64,000 bases of DNA from Candidatus Saccharimonadota bacterium (GTDB taxonomy: Bacteria > Patescibacteriota > Saccharimonadia > Saccharimonadales > UBA4665): contig PLTT01000017.1 in NCBI GenBank assembly GCA_003164595.1, positions 30,309 to 94,308 on the forward strand, read 5' to 3'. A program made the translations under genes and the position numbers. The notes beneath the pieces were generated by a model that was given only the letters and a program-made list of their open reading frames with translations, was not told the origin of the DNA and searched no databases. This document shows, piece after piece, positions 34,356-42,639 of the stretch. Each line of letters starts with the position of its first letter. The stretch's first letter is position 1.

Positions 34356-34856
34356 ATGCTGAAGACGTTCAAAATTGCCGTCTCAACACTCGCAGTAATT
34401 GTGATTCTTGCAATGGTAACAACTTTCAGCCTTTTCGCTGCGGGGAAGTTACCTTACAAGCTTTACTTAATCCATACCCCTTCTATGGGAAAAACAATCC
34501 CGCCCGGTAGTGTTGTCCTCGTCAGAGAACATCAATACCATGTTGGGCAGGTTATTTCCTTCAGAGTAAATGGTCTGACTGTGACTCATCGCCTCATCGC
34601 GATCAATCCCAGCGGCACCATAACCACGAAGGGCGACGCCAACCCAACAGTCGATCCATGGATTGCCACAAAATCCGATATAATCGGCAGTGTAGTTCGT
34701 ACTAGTCCAATACTAGGATACTTTTGGGTATTCCTCTTCTTGAACTGGCATGGTCCTGTCTCCATCTTGTTATTTATCCTCAGTTTAATTTTAATGTGGA
34801 TGATCTACAAAGAGCCAAGCAGAGCACCACCCGTACGAGTTACACTTGAAACCTAG
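34356..34856 (+). CDS. Signal peptidase I, SipW (ER-type) subfamily
   Basis: A 166-residue membrane serine peptidase. It has a transmembrane helix at about 8-30, the catalytic serine Ser43 in HTPSMGKTIPPGS, and His78 in VTHRLIAI where Lys is found in LepB-type enzymes, so it uses the Ser-His arrangement of archaeal/ER and SipW peptidases. TKGDANPTVDPW is the box D equivalent, and a second helix ends the protein (about 127-149). AGGAAGG precedes the ATG. Lying directly after a TasA-like gene, it most likely processes that protein. The general LepB of the cell is not in this window. Confidence 0.85.
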   Translation: MLKTFKIAVSTLAVIVILAMVTTFSLFAAGKLPYKLYLIHTPSMGKTIPPGSVVLVREHQYHVGQVISFRVNGLTVTHRLIAINPSGTITTKGDANPTVDPWIATKSDIIGSVVRTSPILGYFWVFLFLNWHGPVSILLFILSLILMWMIYKEPSRAPPVRVTLET

Positions 34857-34923
34857 AATTTTACTCCCAAAAAGTCAGAGCCCCTCTCGCGCCGCCAGTA
34901 AATGTCAACATTATAGTAGACAT

Positions 34924-35047
34924 GAAAAAGGAAACGCGTTTGGGGACGGGGGCCGTGTGAAAACGAAAATGTGTCATGATTGACGGATATTTGAACTTAT
35001 AGTTCTTCTCTCCTCATCAACAACACAATTCAACACACGGCTTTTTT
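34924..35047 (+). ncRNA. Candidate small structured RNA
   Basis: GCCGTGTG (34952-34959) and CACACGGC (35034-35041) form a perfect 8-base closing stem. It is preceded by a G-run that can pair by G-U with the T6 run following the 3' arm (35042-35047). Inside is a hairpin GAACT-TAT-AGTTC (34993-35005). TATAGT at 34912-34917 would place a transcript start near 34924. It matches no RNA family I recognise (not tmRNA, RNase P or SRP RNA by their conserved boxes). It may equally be a loose terminator of the sipW operon. Confidence 0.35.
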
Positions 35048-35120
35048 CATGCCATTTTTTTGTTAAAAGTTTGCCTTAAGATATAACTTCACAACCAGAC
35101 ACTCAGTTGACCCTCCGATA

Positions 35121-35149
35121 TTTACAAGACTGGGCTTGTATGTTATATT
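35121..35149 (+). promoter_or_regulatory. Promoter of the 78-residue membrane protein gene
   Basis: TTTACA (35121-35126), 17 bases, TATATT (35144-35149) with TG two bases before it. The leader is about 30 A-rich bases with AAAGGAAA near the ATG. Confidence 0.7.
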
Positions 35150-35186
35150 CTAATTAACCTAAAAAATCAAAAAAGGAAAACAAAAA

Positions 35187-35423
35187 ATGTCTCTAGCAGC
35201 AGCCAAAGCCAAGCGTCCAGGTACAAGTATTTATCAAAAGAAGATTTCCGGACGACACCAGAGAAAAACTAAGGGCTTTGTAAAAACTTACTGGCCATAT
35301 TTACCTCTCATGTTGACAGCAGTTGTAGGCGTTTCAGTCTTAGGTGGTAATGTGCTCGGTGTCCAAGGTGCCATATTCGGCGGCGTCGGAGTAGCCGTAG
35401 CATCCTTCCTGATCGCCCTTTAA
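35187..35423 (+). CDS. Small membrane protein of unknown function
   Basis: A 78-residue protein with its own strong promoter and ribosome binding site. The first 33 residues are basic (AAAKAKRPG, QKKISGRHQRKTK). Two hydrophobic segments follow (about 36-53 and 57-77) separated by a short GNVLGVQG turn rich in glycine, and the chain stops right after the second. I do not recognise a family. The basic N-terminus should stay in the cytoplasm and could touch nucleic acid or the membrane surface. It converges on dnaE with a 2-base gap. Confidence 0.65.
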   Translation: MSLAAAKAKRPGTSIYQKKISGRHQRKTKGFVKTYWPYLPLMLTAVVGVSVLGGNVLGVQGAIFGGVGVAVASFLIAL

Positions 35424-35425
35424 TT

Positions 35426-38400
35426 CTAGTCGACTTTAACGTTCTCCGTACCCACAATTACTTTAAGTTGATCTAGAACCAACTTAGTTGTCTCAGCCTT
35501 GAGTGGCAGTTTTATGATTTGTTTCCTAGGGCCTAAAACCAATACGACTTCGGTTGAACCACCGGAGCTGTCGAGAACATTCTTGATTGATAGAAGTGCT
35601 TCATTGTTATCGCTAGAATCAATTCTAATAAATAGCCTGGGGCGTTTTTCTGGTATTTGCTCGGTTGGTTCAGTCTTTTCTTTAGCATTTCCTGCCGACT
35701 CTTGTCCGATCTCCTTGGCCGGATTATCTATTTCTTCGATTTGAATTTCCCGGCCATCATTAACTATTATTTTAAATTCATTACTAGCCTTACCCTGGTT
35801 GTCACGATTTGAGCCCTTTCCCTCTACGATTATGACCTTATCCCTTACCCAAAGCTCTGGATCTTTCTCGTAAACTGTTGGGAAGACTATTAATTCAACG
35901 TCACCACCTAGATCTTCCAGACGGACGAATGCCATTTTCTTGCCATTTTTTGCCGTTATAACTCTACTGCTGGATATGGATCCACCGACAGTGAATTTCT
36001 TGGTAGTATGACTGGCCTTGACCTCTTTAATTGGCGTCGTGCTAGTCTCCAGAATGGCAGTATACATTGTTAGGGGGTGCTGACTTAAATAGATACCAAG
36101 AAGCTCGCGCTCCCAGGCCAGTTGTTCGCGCTTATCAATAGAAGTATTGGCCGGAATAAGGTTCAAGGCCGGGCTCACTGAAGGGCTTTCGTCACCGAAA
36201 AGATCAGTCTGGCCACTGCGTTCCTGTTTGTGTAACCTTGAGGCAAAAGCTGTAAGGCTGTCTATGTTGTGGAGTAGCGTGGATCGGTCGCCTAGGCTAT
36301 CAAACGCACCGGCTTTAATCAGACTTTCAAGTGATTTGCGATTAACGATGCGAGGCGAGACTTTGGTCAAAAAATCTACTAGGTCTGCGAAATCACCAGT
36401 AATATTACGAGCTCTCAATATCTCCTCAACCGCCGCTGCCCCAACGTTCTTTATCGCCGCTAGGCCAAAGCTAATCTGGGGTTGTTCGCCACTGACCACC
36501 GCAAACTCCAGAAAGGACTTTTTTACATCGGGAGGCAAAACATCTATGCCCATATGTTGACATTCGGTTATTTCAATAGTTAATCTCTCCGTATCATCGT
36601 AGTCGCTAGTCATTAAGGCTGCCATGAAGGCCTCAGGATAATGAGCTTTGAGATAAGCCGTTTGATAAGAAATCAAACCGTAGCAGGCAGCGTGGGATTT
36701 GTTAAAGGCGTAATCGGCAAAGCCTTCGACATCATTCCAGAATTTCTCAGCAATCTTTTCGTCAACACCATTAGTGACCGCACCTTCGATTATTTTATCC
36801 TTCATTTTTCCCATCATGCTACGGATTTTTTTACCGACCGCTTTACGCAACGAATCAGCTTCGCCACCAGTGAAACCACACATATCCTTGGCTATCTGCA
36901 TAACTTGTTCTTGGTAGACCATCACTCCATAAGTACTTTTAAGGGCTGGCTCCATGGTCTCATGATCATATTTAATGGCCTCAACCCCATTTTTCCGATT
37001 GATAAATTTCTGAGTTAGCCCGGCTCCTAGAGGACCAGGTCGATAAAGTGCATTCATCGCGACAATATCTTCGAAGACGGTTGGCTTAAGTTCCTTCAAG
37101 TAGCGTTTCATCCCACTAGACTCGAACTGAAAAACGCCAGTTGTATCACCTTTAGCTAACAATTTGAATGTTTTTTTATCAGTTAGGGAGATGGAGTTGA
37201 TATCTATATCCTTTTTATAGACTCGTCGAATAATTCTTAGAGCATTATTAATAACCGTGAGGTTCGATAGCCCAAGGAAGTCTATCTTAAGTAGGCCTAG
37301 TTCCTCAATTGGGCCCATTGAATATTGGGTTGCTACAACGCCCTTTTGGGCCATTTCCAGTGGCGCGAACTTCACAATATCATCGGGTGCAATAACGACA
37401 CCGGCGGCGTGAACGCCATGGCTGCGAATCGTACCTTCCAGCTGTACAGCTAAGTCAAAGATGGCTCTGGCGGTTGGATTATTATCATACTCATTCTTAA
37501 GATCAAGATCCTCCTTGAGAGATTTGGATAAGGGAATATGTCGGCCTTGAATTGGCGGAGGTATCATTTTAGCCAAATGGTCAGCTTCAGAATATGGTAC
37601 CTGCAGCACTCTTGCGACATCACGAATGGCATTCCTAGCGGCCATTCGGCCAAATGTGACTATATTGGCAACCCTTTCGGTACCATATTTCTGGATACAG
37701 TATTCTATGACTTCGTCTCTACGAGTATCCTGGATATCAACATCAATATCAGGCATGCTGATTCGATCTGGGTTTAGAAATCGTTCGAACAGTAAATCAT
37801 AGGTCAGCGGGTCGAGTTCGGTTATCTTCAGGGCGTAGGCAATAATCGATCCGGCTGCACTTCCACGACCGGGCCCAAAGACAATTCCCTGGGATTTACC
37901 CCACACGATGAAGTCGGCAATTATTAGGAAATAGCCGTTAAACCCCATCTGGTCAATGATCCCGAGTTCGTACTTGGCGCGCTCGGCGACTTCCTTGGGT
38001 AGTTGTTTCTGAATTTCGTTAATTGATAAAGCCTGTAAGTCACTGTCACTTAGTTTAAGATAACGCTGCACCAAACCGGCGTAGACATTCTTGGTTAGAA
38101 ATGATTTCTCGGATTCTCCTTTTGGTACTGGGAACTTGGGAATTAGGATGTTGCCAAGGTCAATTGTGACGTTACAGCGCGCAGCAATGTCCCTGGTGTT
38201 GGTAATATAATCAGGGTGATCAGTCCCCCACCTTTCAATAATGTCCTCGGCCTTGGAAACATGTAACTCAAAGTTTGCCAGTGACATGCGATCCTTATCC
38301 TTTATGAAGGATCCTGTCTGAACGCATAGTAATATCTCGTGTGCCTCACGATCTTCGTGATGCAAATAATGCGCATCATTGGTTACTACGCAGGGGATGT

Positions 38401-39037
38401 CCAGCTCTTTAGATAGGGTGATTAGTAATTCGTTGACTTTAATCTGGTCATCCCAAGCGGCTGGGTGTTTTTCGTGGCCGTGGTCAAGAAGCTCAATATA
38501 ATACCTGTCTCCGAAAACAGATTTGTACCATGAAGCTATCTCTATTGCCTTGTCGTATTGATCCTGGCGGAGACTATCTCCAACCTCGCCGCCAATACAA
38601 CCACTCAGGACAATTAAACCTTCGTTATATGTGCTCAGTAATTCATGATCTATGCGGGGCCGATAATACATACCTTCAAGGTTAGCAATTGTCGATAGCT
38701 TCATTAGGTTCTGATAGCCGGCGTTATTCATGGCCAGAACGGTTAAGTGGTAATTGCGCTTGTCATAAGCCACGTCCTTATCGGTGTGCAGCCGGGCTGC
38801 GATATATGTCTCAATCCCAATGATTGGTTTAATTTCGTGTTTTAGGGACTCCTCATAGAACTCAATAGCTCCGCTCATGGTCCCATGGTCAGTGATGGCT
38901 ACGGCTTTCATGCCGGAATCTTGGATATAGCGAAGCAGGGCAGGAACTTTCGTCATACCATCAAGTAGGCTGTACTGTGTATGATTGTGAAGATGCACGA
39001 AATCACTCGGCTCTAAAACATTCGTTTTAGCTGGCAT
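35426..39037 (-). CDS. dnaE: DNA polymerase III alpha subunit
   Basis: A 1203-residue replicative polymerase of the DnaE type. The N-terminal PHP domain begins HLHNHTQYSLLDG. The palm carries GPGRGSAAGSIIAYALKI (about 391-408) and the catalytic aspartates in PDIDVDIQDTRRDEV. Finger, tandem HhH and OB-fold domains follow (FTVGGSISSSRVITAKNGKKMAFVRLED). After the OB domain there is a Lys/Glu-rich linker (EQIPEKRPRLF) and a short C-terminal domain. AGGAGAGAGGGAA lies upstream of the ATG and TATAAT about 40 bases upstream. Length is normal. Confidence 0.96.
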   Translation of the reverse strand: MPAKTNVLEPSDFVHLHNHTQYSLLDGMTKVPALLRYIQDSGMKAVAITDHGTMSGAIEFYEESLKHEIKPIIGIETYIAARLHTDKDVAYDKRNYHLTVLAMNNAGYQNLMKLSTIANLEGMYYRPRIDHELLSTYNEGLIVLSGCIGGEVGDSLRQDQYDKAIEIASWYKSVFGDRYYIELLDHGHEKHPAAWDDQIKVNELLITLSKELDIPCVVTNDAHYLHHEDREAHEILLCVQTGSFIKDKDRMSLANFELHVSKAEDIIERWGTDHPDYITNTRDIAARCNVTIDLGNILIPKFPVPKGESEKSFLTKNVYAGLVQRYLKLSDSDLQALSINEIQKQLPKEVAERAKYELGIIDQMGFNGYFLIIADFIVWGKSQGIVFGPGRGSAAGSIIAYALKITELDPLTYDLLFERFLNPDRISMPDIDVDIQDTRRDEVIEYCIQKYGTERVANIVTFGRMAARNAIRDVARVLQVPYSEADHLAKMIPPPIQGRHIPLSKSLKEDLDLKNEYDNNPTARAIFDLAVQLEGTIRSHGVHAAGVVIAPDDIVKFAPLEMAQKGVVATQYSMGPIEELGLLKIDFLGLSNLTVINNALRIIRRVYKKDIDINSISLTDKKTFKLLAKGDTTGVFQFESSGMKRYLKELKPTVFEDIVAMNALYRPGPLGAGLTQKFINRKNGVEAIKYDHETMEPALKSTYGVMVYQEQVMQIAKDMCGFTGGEADSLRKAVGKKIRSMMGKMKDKIIEGAVTNGVDEKIAEKFWNDVEGFADYAFNKSHAACYGLISYQTAYLKAHYPEAFMAALMTSDYDDTERLTIEITECQHMGIDVLPPDVKKSFLEFAVVSGEQPQISFGLAAIKNVGAAAVEEILRARNITGDFADLVDFLTKVSPRIVNRKSLESLIKAGAFDSLGDRSTLLHNIDSLTAFASRLHKQERSGQTDLFGDESPSVSPALNLIPANTSIDKREQLAWERELLGIYLSQHPLTMYTAILETSTTPIKEVKASHTTKKFTVGGSISSSRVITAKNGKKMAFVRLEDLGGDVELIVFPTVYEKDPELWVRDKVIIVEGKGSNRDNQGKASNEFKIIVNDGREIQIEEIDNPAKEIGQESAGNAKEKTEPTEQIPEKRPRLFIRIDSSDNNEALLSIKNVLDSSGGSTEVVLVLGPRKQIIKLPLKAETTKLVLDQLKVIVGTENVKVD

Positions 39038-39129
39038 TCATTTCCCTCTCTCCTACTAATGTTAACTACCATTATAGACGAGTCGGCAGACCTCTGCCAC
39101 ATTCTTCTACTGGGTATTTAAGATAATAA

Positions 39130-39531
39130 TTACTTTTTCAAATAGGTCTTAAGATTGGCAAGAGCTTTTTGGGCCTCTGCTAGGGCTTTCTGGAGATTCT
39201 TATCCTGTGGTTCACCCTCATGGACAGCACTCAATATCTCTCGAGCTTTCTGTTGAACATCAACAGCAACGTCGATAGCCTTTTGTAAATCGTTTTTGGC
39301 ATCACCCTTCAATTTCTTGACCTGATCTTTGGCTTTGGTGATTACGTCGGTCAACATAGAATATAATTTCTTAAGTTCCTTCTCTGCTGAGGCAATGCCT
39401 TTTTCGGCGGTGTCTTTAATGTCTTTCCTGGTTTCTTTACCGCTTTTTGGGGCTGTCAATATTCCCGCTAGATAGCCAATTGCAGCTGCAAAAACGGTGC
39501 CGATGGCAATTTTCTTTGATGTATTCTTCAT
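39130..39531 (-). CDS. YtxH-domain protein
   Basis: A 133-residue protein. A short hydrophobic N-terminus with GTVFAAAIGYLAGILTAPKSGKETR (about 12-36) is the YtxH signature (glycine-rich helix followed by AP-x-SG-x-x-x-R). The rest is a Lys/Glu/Ala-rich coiled coil (about 40-130). YtxH proteins are linked to stress and envelope functions but have no proven biochemical role. It follows the 87-residue membrane protein by seven bases; the pair resembles the DUF948/YtxH couples of Firmicutes. Confidence 0.8.
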   Translation of the reverse strand: MKNTSKKIAIGTVFAAAIGYLAGILTAPKSGKETRKDIKDTAEKGIASAEKELKKLYSMLTDVITKAKDQVKKLKGDAKNDLQKAIDVAVDVQQKAREILSAVHEGEPQDKNLQKALAEAQKALANLKTYLKK

Positions 39532-39538
39532 GGTACTC

Positions 39539-39802
39539 TTAGCCTTTCTTGTGTCGTTTAATAAAACCTGTAACAGTGCCTAGGAATCTGCCCAGAGCGA
39601 GTGGGCCGGTAGATTTTGCAAAAAACTCACCAACTGCTTCAGCTGAATCGGCAATCCTCTCAGCCGTTTCCGCTAAGCGTTTCATCCTATTTAGTACGCT
39701 AATTAATTTGATTACTGCTACTATCGAGGTAATCAGAAAGATTACCAGAACAATTGACAGAACTATTAGCAAATAGCCAGATGTATTATTTAGTTCATTC
39801 AT
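39539..39802 (-). CDS. Small membrane-anchored protein, DUF948-like
   Basis: An 87-residue protein with one N-terminal transmembrane helix (about 10-31, LLIVLSIVLVIFLITSIVAVIKLI), a short coiled segment (KRLAETAERIADSAEAVGEFF), a Gly/Leu patch and a basic end (GFIKRHKKG). The order with the YtxH gene and the anchor-plus-coil build resembles the DUF948 partner of YtxH. Function unknown. It lies downstream of galU with a 41-base gap. Confidence 0.6.
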   Translation of the reverse strand: MNELNNTSGYLLIVLSIVLVIFLITSIVAVIKLISVLNRMKRLAETAERIADSAEAVGEFFAKSTGPLALGRFLGTVTGFIKRHKKG

Positions 39803-39843
39803 AGTATCTATTCTAGCAGTAAGACGCCATCGGTACCAGCAGG

Positions 39844-40746
39844 CTATTTAGTAAGATCGATGGTTTTAAGAAAATCTCGGAAGTCCTTGCCCAGCTCATC
39901 ATGCTCCAGGGCAAATTGGACTACGGTTTTAAGATATTCCAACTTGTTACCAGTGTCGTGATACATACCGTTTGTTATCTCACAACCAACAAATTTGTGA
40001 CCATCATCCATCATCCTCTGCATAATCGGCTGAACCCAGAATTCTCCAACTTCATTAAGTACGGCGTTAGTATTTTCTATATATTCAAATATCTCTGGGA
40101 GCAACAGATACCCGCTAACGCTGGCAAGGTCGTTTGGCTGGTGATTTTTCCCGGGTTTTTCGATAATGTGATCGACGCTAATTAAATTGTCCTTCAGGGG
40201 CTCTCCTCCAACAAATCCATAACGAAAATAGTCCTCTTCGGATTCAACTCTCCTACAGGCAAAAACCGAAGCTTCGTGTTCGTTGTATGCCTCTATTAGT
40301 TGTCTGGTGCGACCTGGACTAGCAGTAAAGACTTCATCAGCATAGGTATAGATAAACGGTTCGTTGCCAATCAAATGTGCGGCATTTCTGATCGGTGTGG
40401 CGTTACCATAGGGGCCCTTTTGGCGAACATAAACAAAGTTAGCAAGATTTGCTATGGCCTCAATTTCTCTGAGTAGTGGCTCTTTCTTTTTCCCGCCCAT
40501 TCGTAAATTGACGAGAAGGTCTTCACTTGGGATGTCAAAATGATCTTCGATGGATCGTTTGCTATAGCCAGTAACTATGATTATGTCTTTGATACCGGCT
40601 TCAACTAACTCTTCAACTACATATTGAATAATGGGCTTATCAATGAGTGGCAGCATCTCTTTTGGCATCGCCTTAGTTTGAGGCAAGAAACGCGTGCCAA
40701 ATCCGGCAGCGGCGATAACGGCTTTAGTTACTGGTTTAGTAGGCAT
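39844..40746 (-). CDS. galU: UTP-glucose-1-phosphate uridylyltransferase
   Basis: A 300-residue nucleotidyltransferase making UDP-glucose for glycans and cell-wall polymers. The N-terminal KAVIAAAGFGTRFLPQTKAMPKEMLPL (about 8-34) is the nucleotide site, followed by KPIIQYVVEE, the sugar-binding EKPG and a late VGCEITNGMYHDTGNKLEYL. TATCAT ends six bases before the ATG in the gap after gatB, and no SD is seen, so it may be transcribed on its own as well as from the gat operon. Confidence 0.94.
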   Translation of the reverse strand: MPTKPVTKAVIAAAGFGTRFLPQTKAMPKEMLPLIDKPIIQYVVEELVEAGIKDIIIVTGYSKRSIEDHFDIPSEDLLVNLRMGGKKKEPLLREIEAIANLANFVYVRQKGPYGNATPIRNAAHLIGNEPFIYTYADEVFTASPGRTRQLIEAYNEHEASVFACRRVESEEDYFRYGFVGGEPLKDNLISVDHIIEKPGKNHQPNDLASVSGYLLLPEIFEYIENTNAVLNEVGEFWVQPIMQRMMDDGHKFVGCEITNGMYHDTGNKLEYLKTVVQFALEHDELGKDFRDFLKTIDLTK

Positions 40747-40752
40747 TGCCCT

Positions 40753-40758
40753 ATGATA
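40753..40758 (-). promoter_or_regulatory. -10 box for leaderless galU transcript
   Basis: TATCAT on the reverse strand, 6 bases from the galU ATG, immediately after the gatB stop. No SD sequence. Confidence 0.4.
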
Positions 40759-42231
40759 TCACAAGCCAAGCTCTTGTTTAATGAGATCCTGTGCCAGCCC
40801 GGGGTTCGCCTTTCCCTTAGACAATTTCATTACTTGACCAACCAGAAAACCAATTACTTTGGTCTCACCAGCTTTGAGTTCTTCAACGGCCTTAGGGTTA
40901 TCGGCTATGACTGATTTTACAAAGTTAGTAATCTCGTTCGAGTCAGATATCTGGATATAGCCTTTGCCTTCGGCGAAAGCCTTAATATCTTCAGGCGTGT
41001 CAGTAGCTGCCAAAAGATCGCCAAGAAGAGATTTGGCGGCCGTAGAACTCAGCTGTTTGGCTTGAAGTAAATCATCCAACTCATTATAGATTCGGGCTCG
41101 TTGTTCACCTGATATCTCTGGCAAGTTACCTTCTCGCCGAAGCGGGATTTCCGTATTAATCATCATATTAGCGGTGCCAATTACTTGATCTTTATTTTGC
41201 AGATCATTTTTCAATAGTGATAGGTAGCTAATGCTAGTATGATCAACCTCGGCTTCAATTAGACTCTCAATCTGATCAAAGGTTAGCCCGAGAGGCTCGA
41301 GCAAATCGCGCCACTGGCCTGGCATTAAAGGCATCTCTTGTTTCACGCTGTCTATATATTCAGGACTTAGAGTGACTGGCGGAAGATCTGGGTCTGGCAT
41401 ATAGCGGTAGTCGTGAGCTTCTTCTTTACCACGCTGGCTCAGGGTCTTTTGCTTAGCCTCGCCCCAACCCCTTGTCTCCTGGGCGATAGTGTTACCCTTC
41501 TCCAAAAGTTCGATTTGTCTATTTATTTCATATTCGGCGGCTTTTTCTACGGATCTAAAGGAATTTAAATTTTTTGTCTCGGTACGAGTTCCAAGCTCGT
41601 CTGTTTGAGATACGCTGACGTTAACATCAAAGCGCATATTGCCATAATAAAGATTAGCTTCAGACACATCGGCGTACTTCATCAGCAAATATAATTCCTG
41701 AACATAGGCTTTGGCCTCTTCCGGAGAGTGCATATCCGGTTCGCTAACAATTTCGAGTAGTGGGGTTCCGGCTCGGTTTAAATCGACCAACGTGTAATCT
41801 TTTCCCGGCGGGTGAATGCTCTTGCCAGCATCTGCCTCCAGGTGAGCCCTGGTTACGCCTATGACTAGTTTTTCTCCACCGACTTCTATAGCTACGCCAC
41901 CTCCAACCACTATTGGCAGATCAAACTGGGTGATTTGATATCCCATAGGTAGATCCGGGTAGAAATAGTGTTTTCTATCAAACTTCGAGAAAAGCTGGGG
42001 CTGCGTGCCCAGCGCAAAAGCCGCGCGAGAGGCTAAATGAATAGCTTCTTTGTTGACTACAGGTAAAGCACCCGGCAATCCAAAATCAATATGATTTACT
42101 AGTGTGTTGGGGCTAGCCACTTTAGCATCGTTATCAGCACCCGAAAAAAGCTTACTCTTGGTTTTAAGCTGAACATGGCATTCAATACCAATAGTTACTT
42201 TGTACTTATTGCGCACATCAGAGCTTACCAT
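40759..42231 (-). CDS. gatB: Aspartyl/glutamyl-tRNA amidotransferase subunit B
   Basis: A 490-residue subunit that activates mischarged Glu-tRNA-Gln or Asp-tRNA-Asn with ATP for amidation. Family blocks are IGIECHVQLKTKSKLFSG near the start, DFGLPGALPVVN, FDRKHYFYPDLPMGYQITQ, RAHLEADAGKS, and a C-terminal YqeY-like tail domain (about 345-490). The ATG follows the TAG stop of the preceding 135-residue gene directly (stop 42232-42234), so translation is coupled. The final gene of gatC-gatA-X-gatB. Confidence 0.95.
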   Translation of the reverse strand: MVSSDVRNKYKVTIGIECHVQLKTKSKLFSGADNDAKVASPNTLVNHIDFGLPGALPVVNKEAIHLASRAAFALGTQPQLFSKFDRKHYFYPDLPMGYQITQFDLPIVVGGGVAIEVGGEKLVIGVTRAHLEADAGKSIHPPGKDYTLVDLNRAGTPLLEIVSEPDMHSPEEAKAYVQELYLLMKYADVSEANLYYGNMRFDVNVSVSQTDELGTRTETKNLNSFRSVEKAAEYEINRQIELLEKGNTIAQETRGWGEAKQKTLSQRGKEEAHDYRYMPDPDLPPVTLSPEYIDSVKQEMPLMPGQWRDLLEPLGLTFDQIESLIEAEVDHTSISYLSLLKNDLQNKDQVIGTANMMINTEIPLRREGNLPEISGEQRARIYNELDDLLQAKQLSSTAAKSLLGDLLAATDTPEDIKAFAEGKGYIQISDSNEITNFVKSVIADNPKAVEELKAGETKVIGFLVGQVMKLSKGKANPGLAQDLIKQELGL

Positions 42232-42639
42232 CTAGAGTGCTTTCAGATCCTTTAAGGCTTGTCTGATACCAGTTAAGGCATTCTTGACATCACTCTTGCG
42301 CAACTTAATGTCTTGCTCGTGCACGAGCTTATTGCGCAACTTATGGCCAAACCATGCACCATCATTGTCAGTTAGCGAGTGTTGAGCAGCCACCAGACGT
42401 TCGCCGGTTGTCTTGCCCTTGAACCGGCGTTTCTTCAAAGCTTCATCAAGCAATTTGTCGGCGTCAATAATGGCCAGTGGCCAAGTACTCTTATTCGGAA
42501 GAAGCTGTTGGAGTTTATCCCAGTTTTTCTTGTAATGTGTTTTATTGAGTTTGCGGGGCTTCTTCTGTAAAAGTCCAAAAAGTCCAATAATTACTACCAG
42601 CACAGATATGATGATAATAATTTTTATATTGCTGGTCAT
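42232..42639 (-). CDS. Membrane-anchored protein with HEPN-like Rx4H motif, inside the gat operon
   Basis: A 135-residue protein not belonging to GatCAB. It has an N-terminal transmembrane helix (about 7-24), a basic stop-transfer segment (QKKPRKLNK), and a helical cytoplasmic domain with NWDKLQQLL, AIIDADKLLDEAL and HKLRNKLVHEQD. R102-N-K-L-V-H107 fits the R-x4-6-H motif of HEPN domains, which include RNases and nucleotide-binding proteins; the fold is not proven. It overlaps gatA by four bases (ATGA) and abuts gatB, so it is made with the amidotransferase. Function unknown. Confidence 0.7.
   Translation of the reverse strand: MTSNIKIIIIISVLVVIIGLFGLLQKKPRKLNKTHYKKNWDKLQQLLPNKSTWPLAIIDADKLLDEALKKRRFKGKTTGERLVAAQHSLTDNDGAWFGHKLRNKLVHEQDIKLRKSDVKNALTGIRQALKDLKAL

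Larger units (their letters stand above)
34857..35186. other. 330-base gap without a protein gene
   Basis: No credible open reading frame is seen. The gap holds a TATAGT hexamer (34912-34917), a candidate structured RNA with a T-run (34924-35047), a second T7 run (35054-35060), and the promoter and ribosome binding site of the 78-residue protein gene. Confidence 0.7.

Noticed and set aside
34924..35047. tmRNA, RNase P RNA or SRP RNA
   Set aside because: None of their conserved boxes or terminal sequences is present in this gap.
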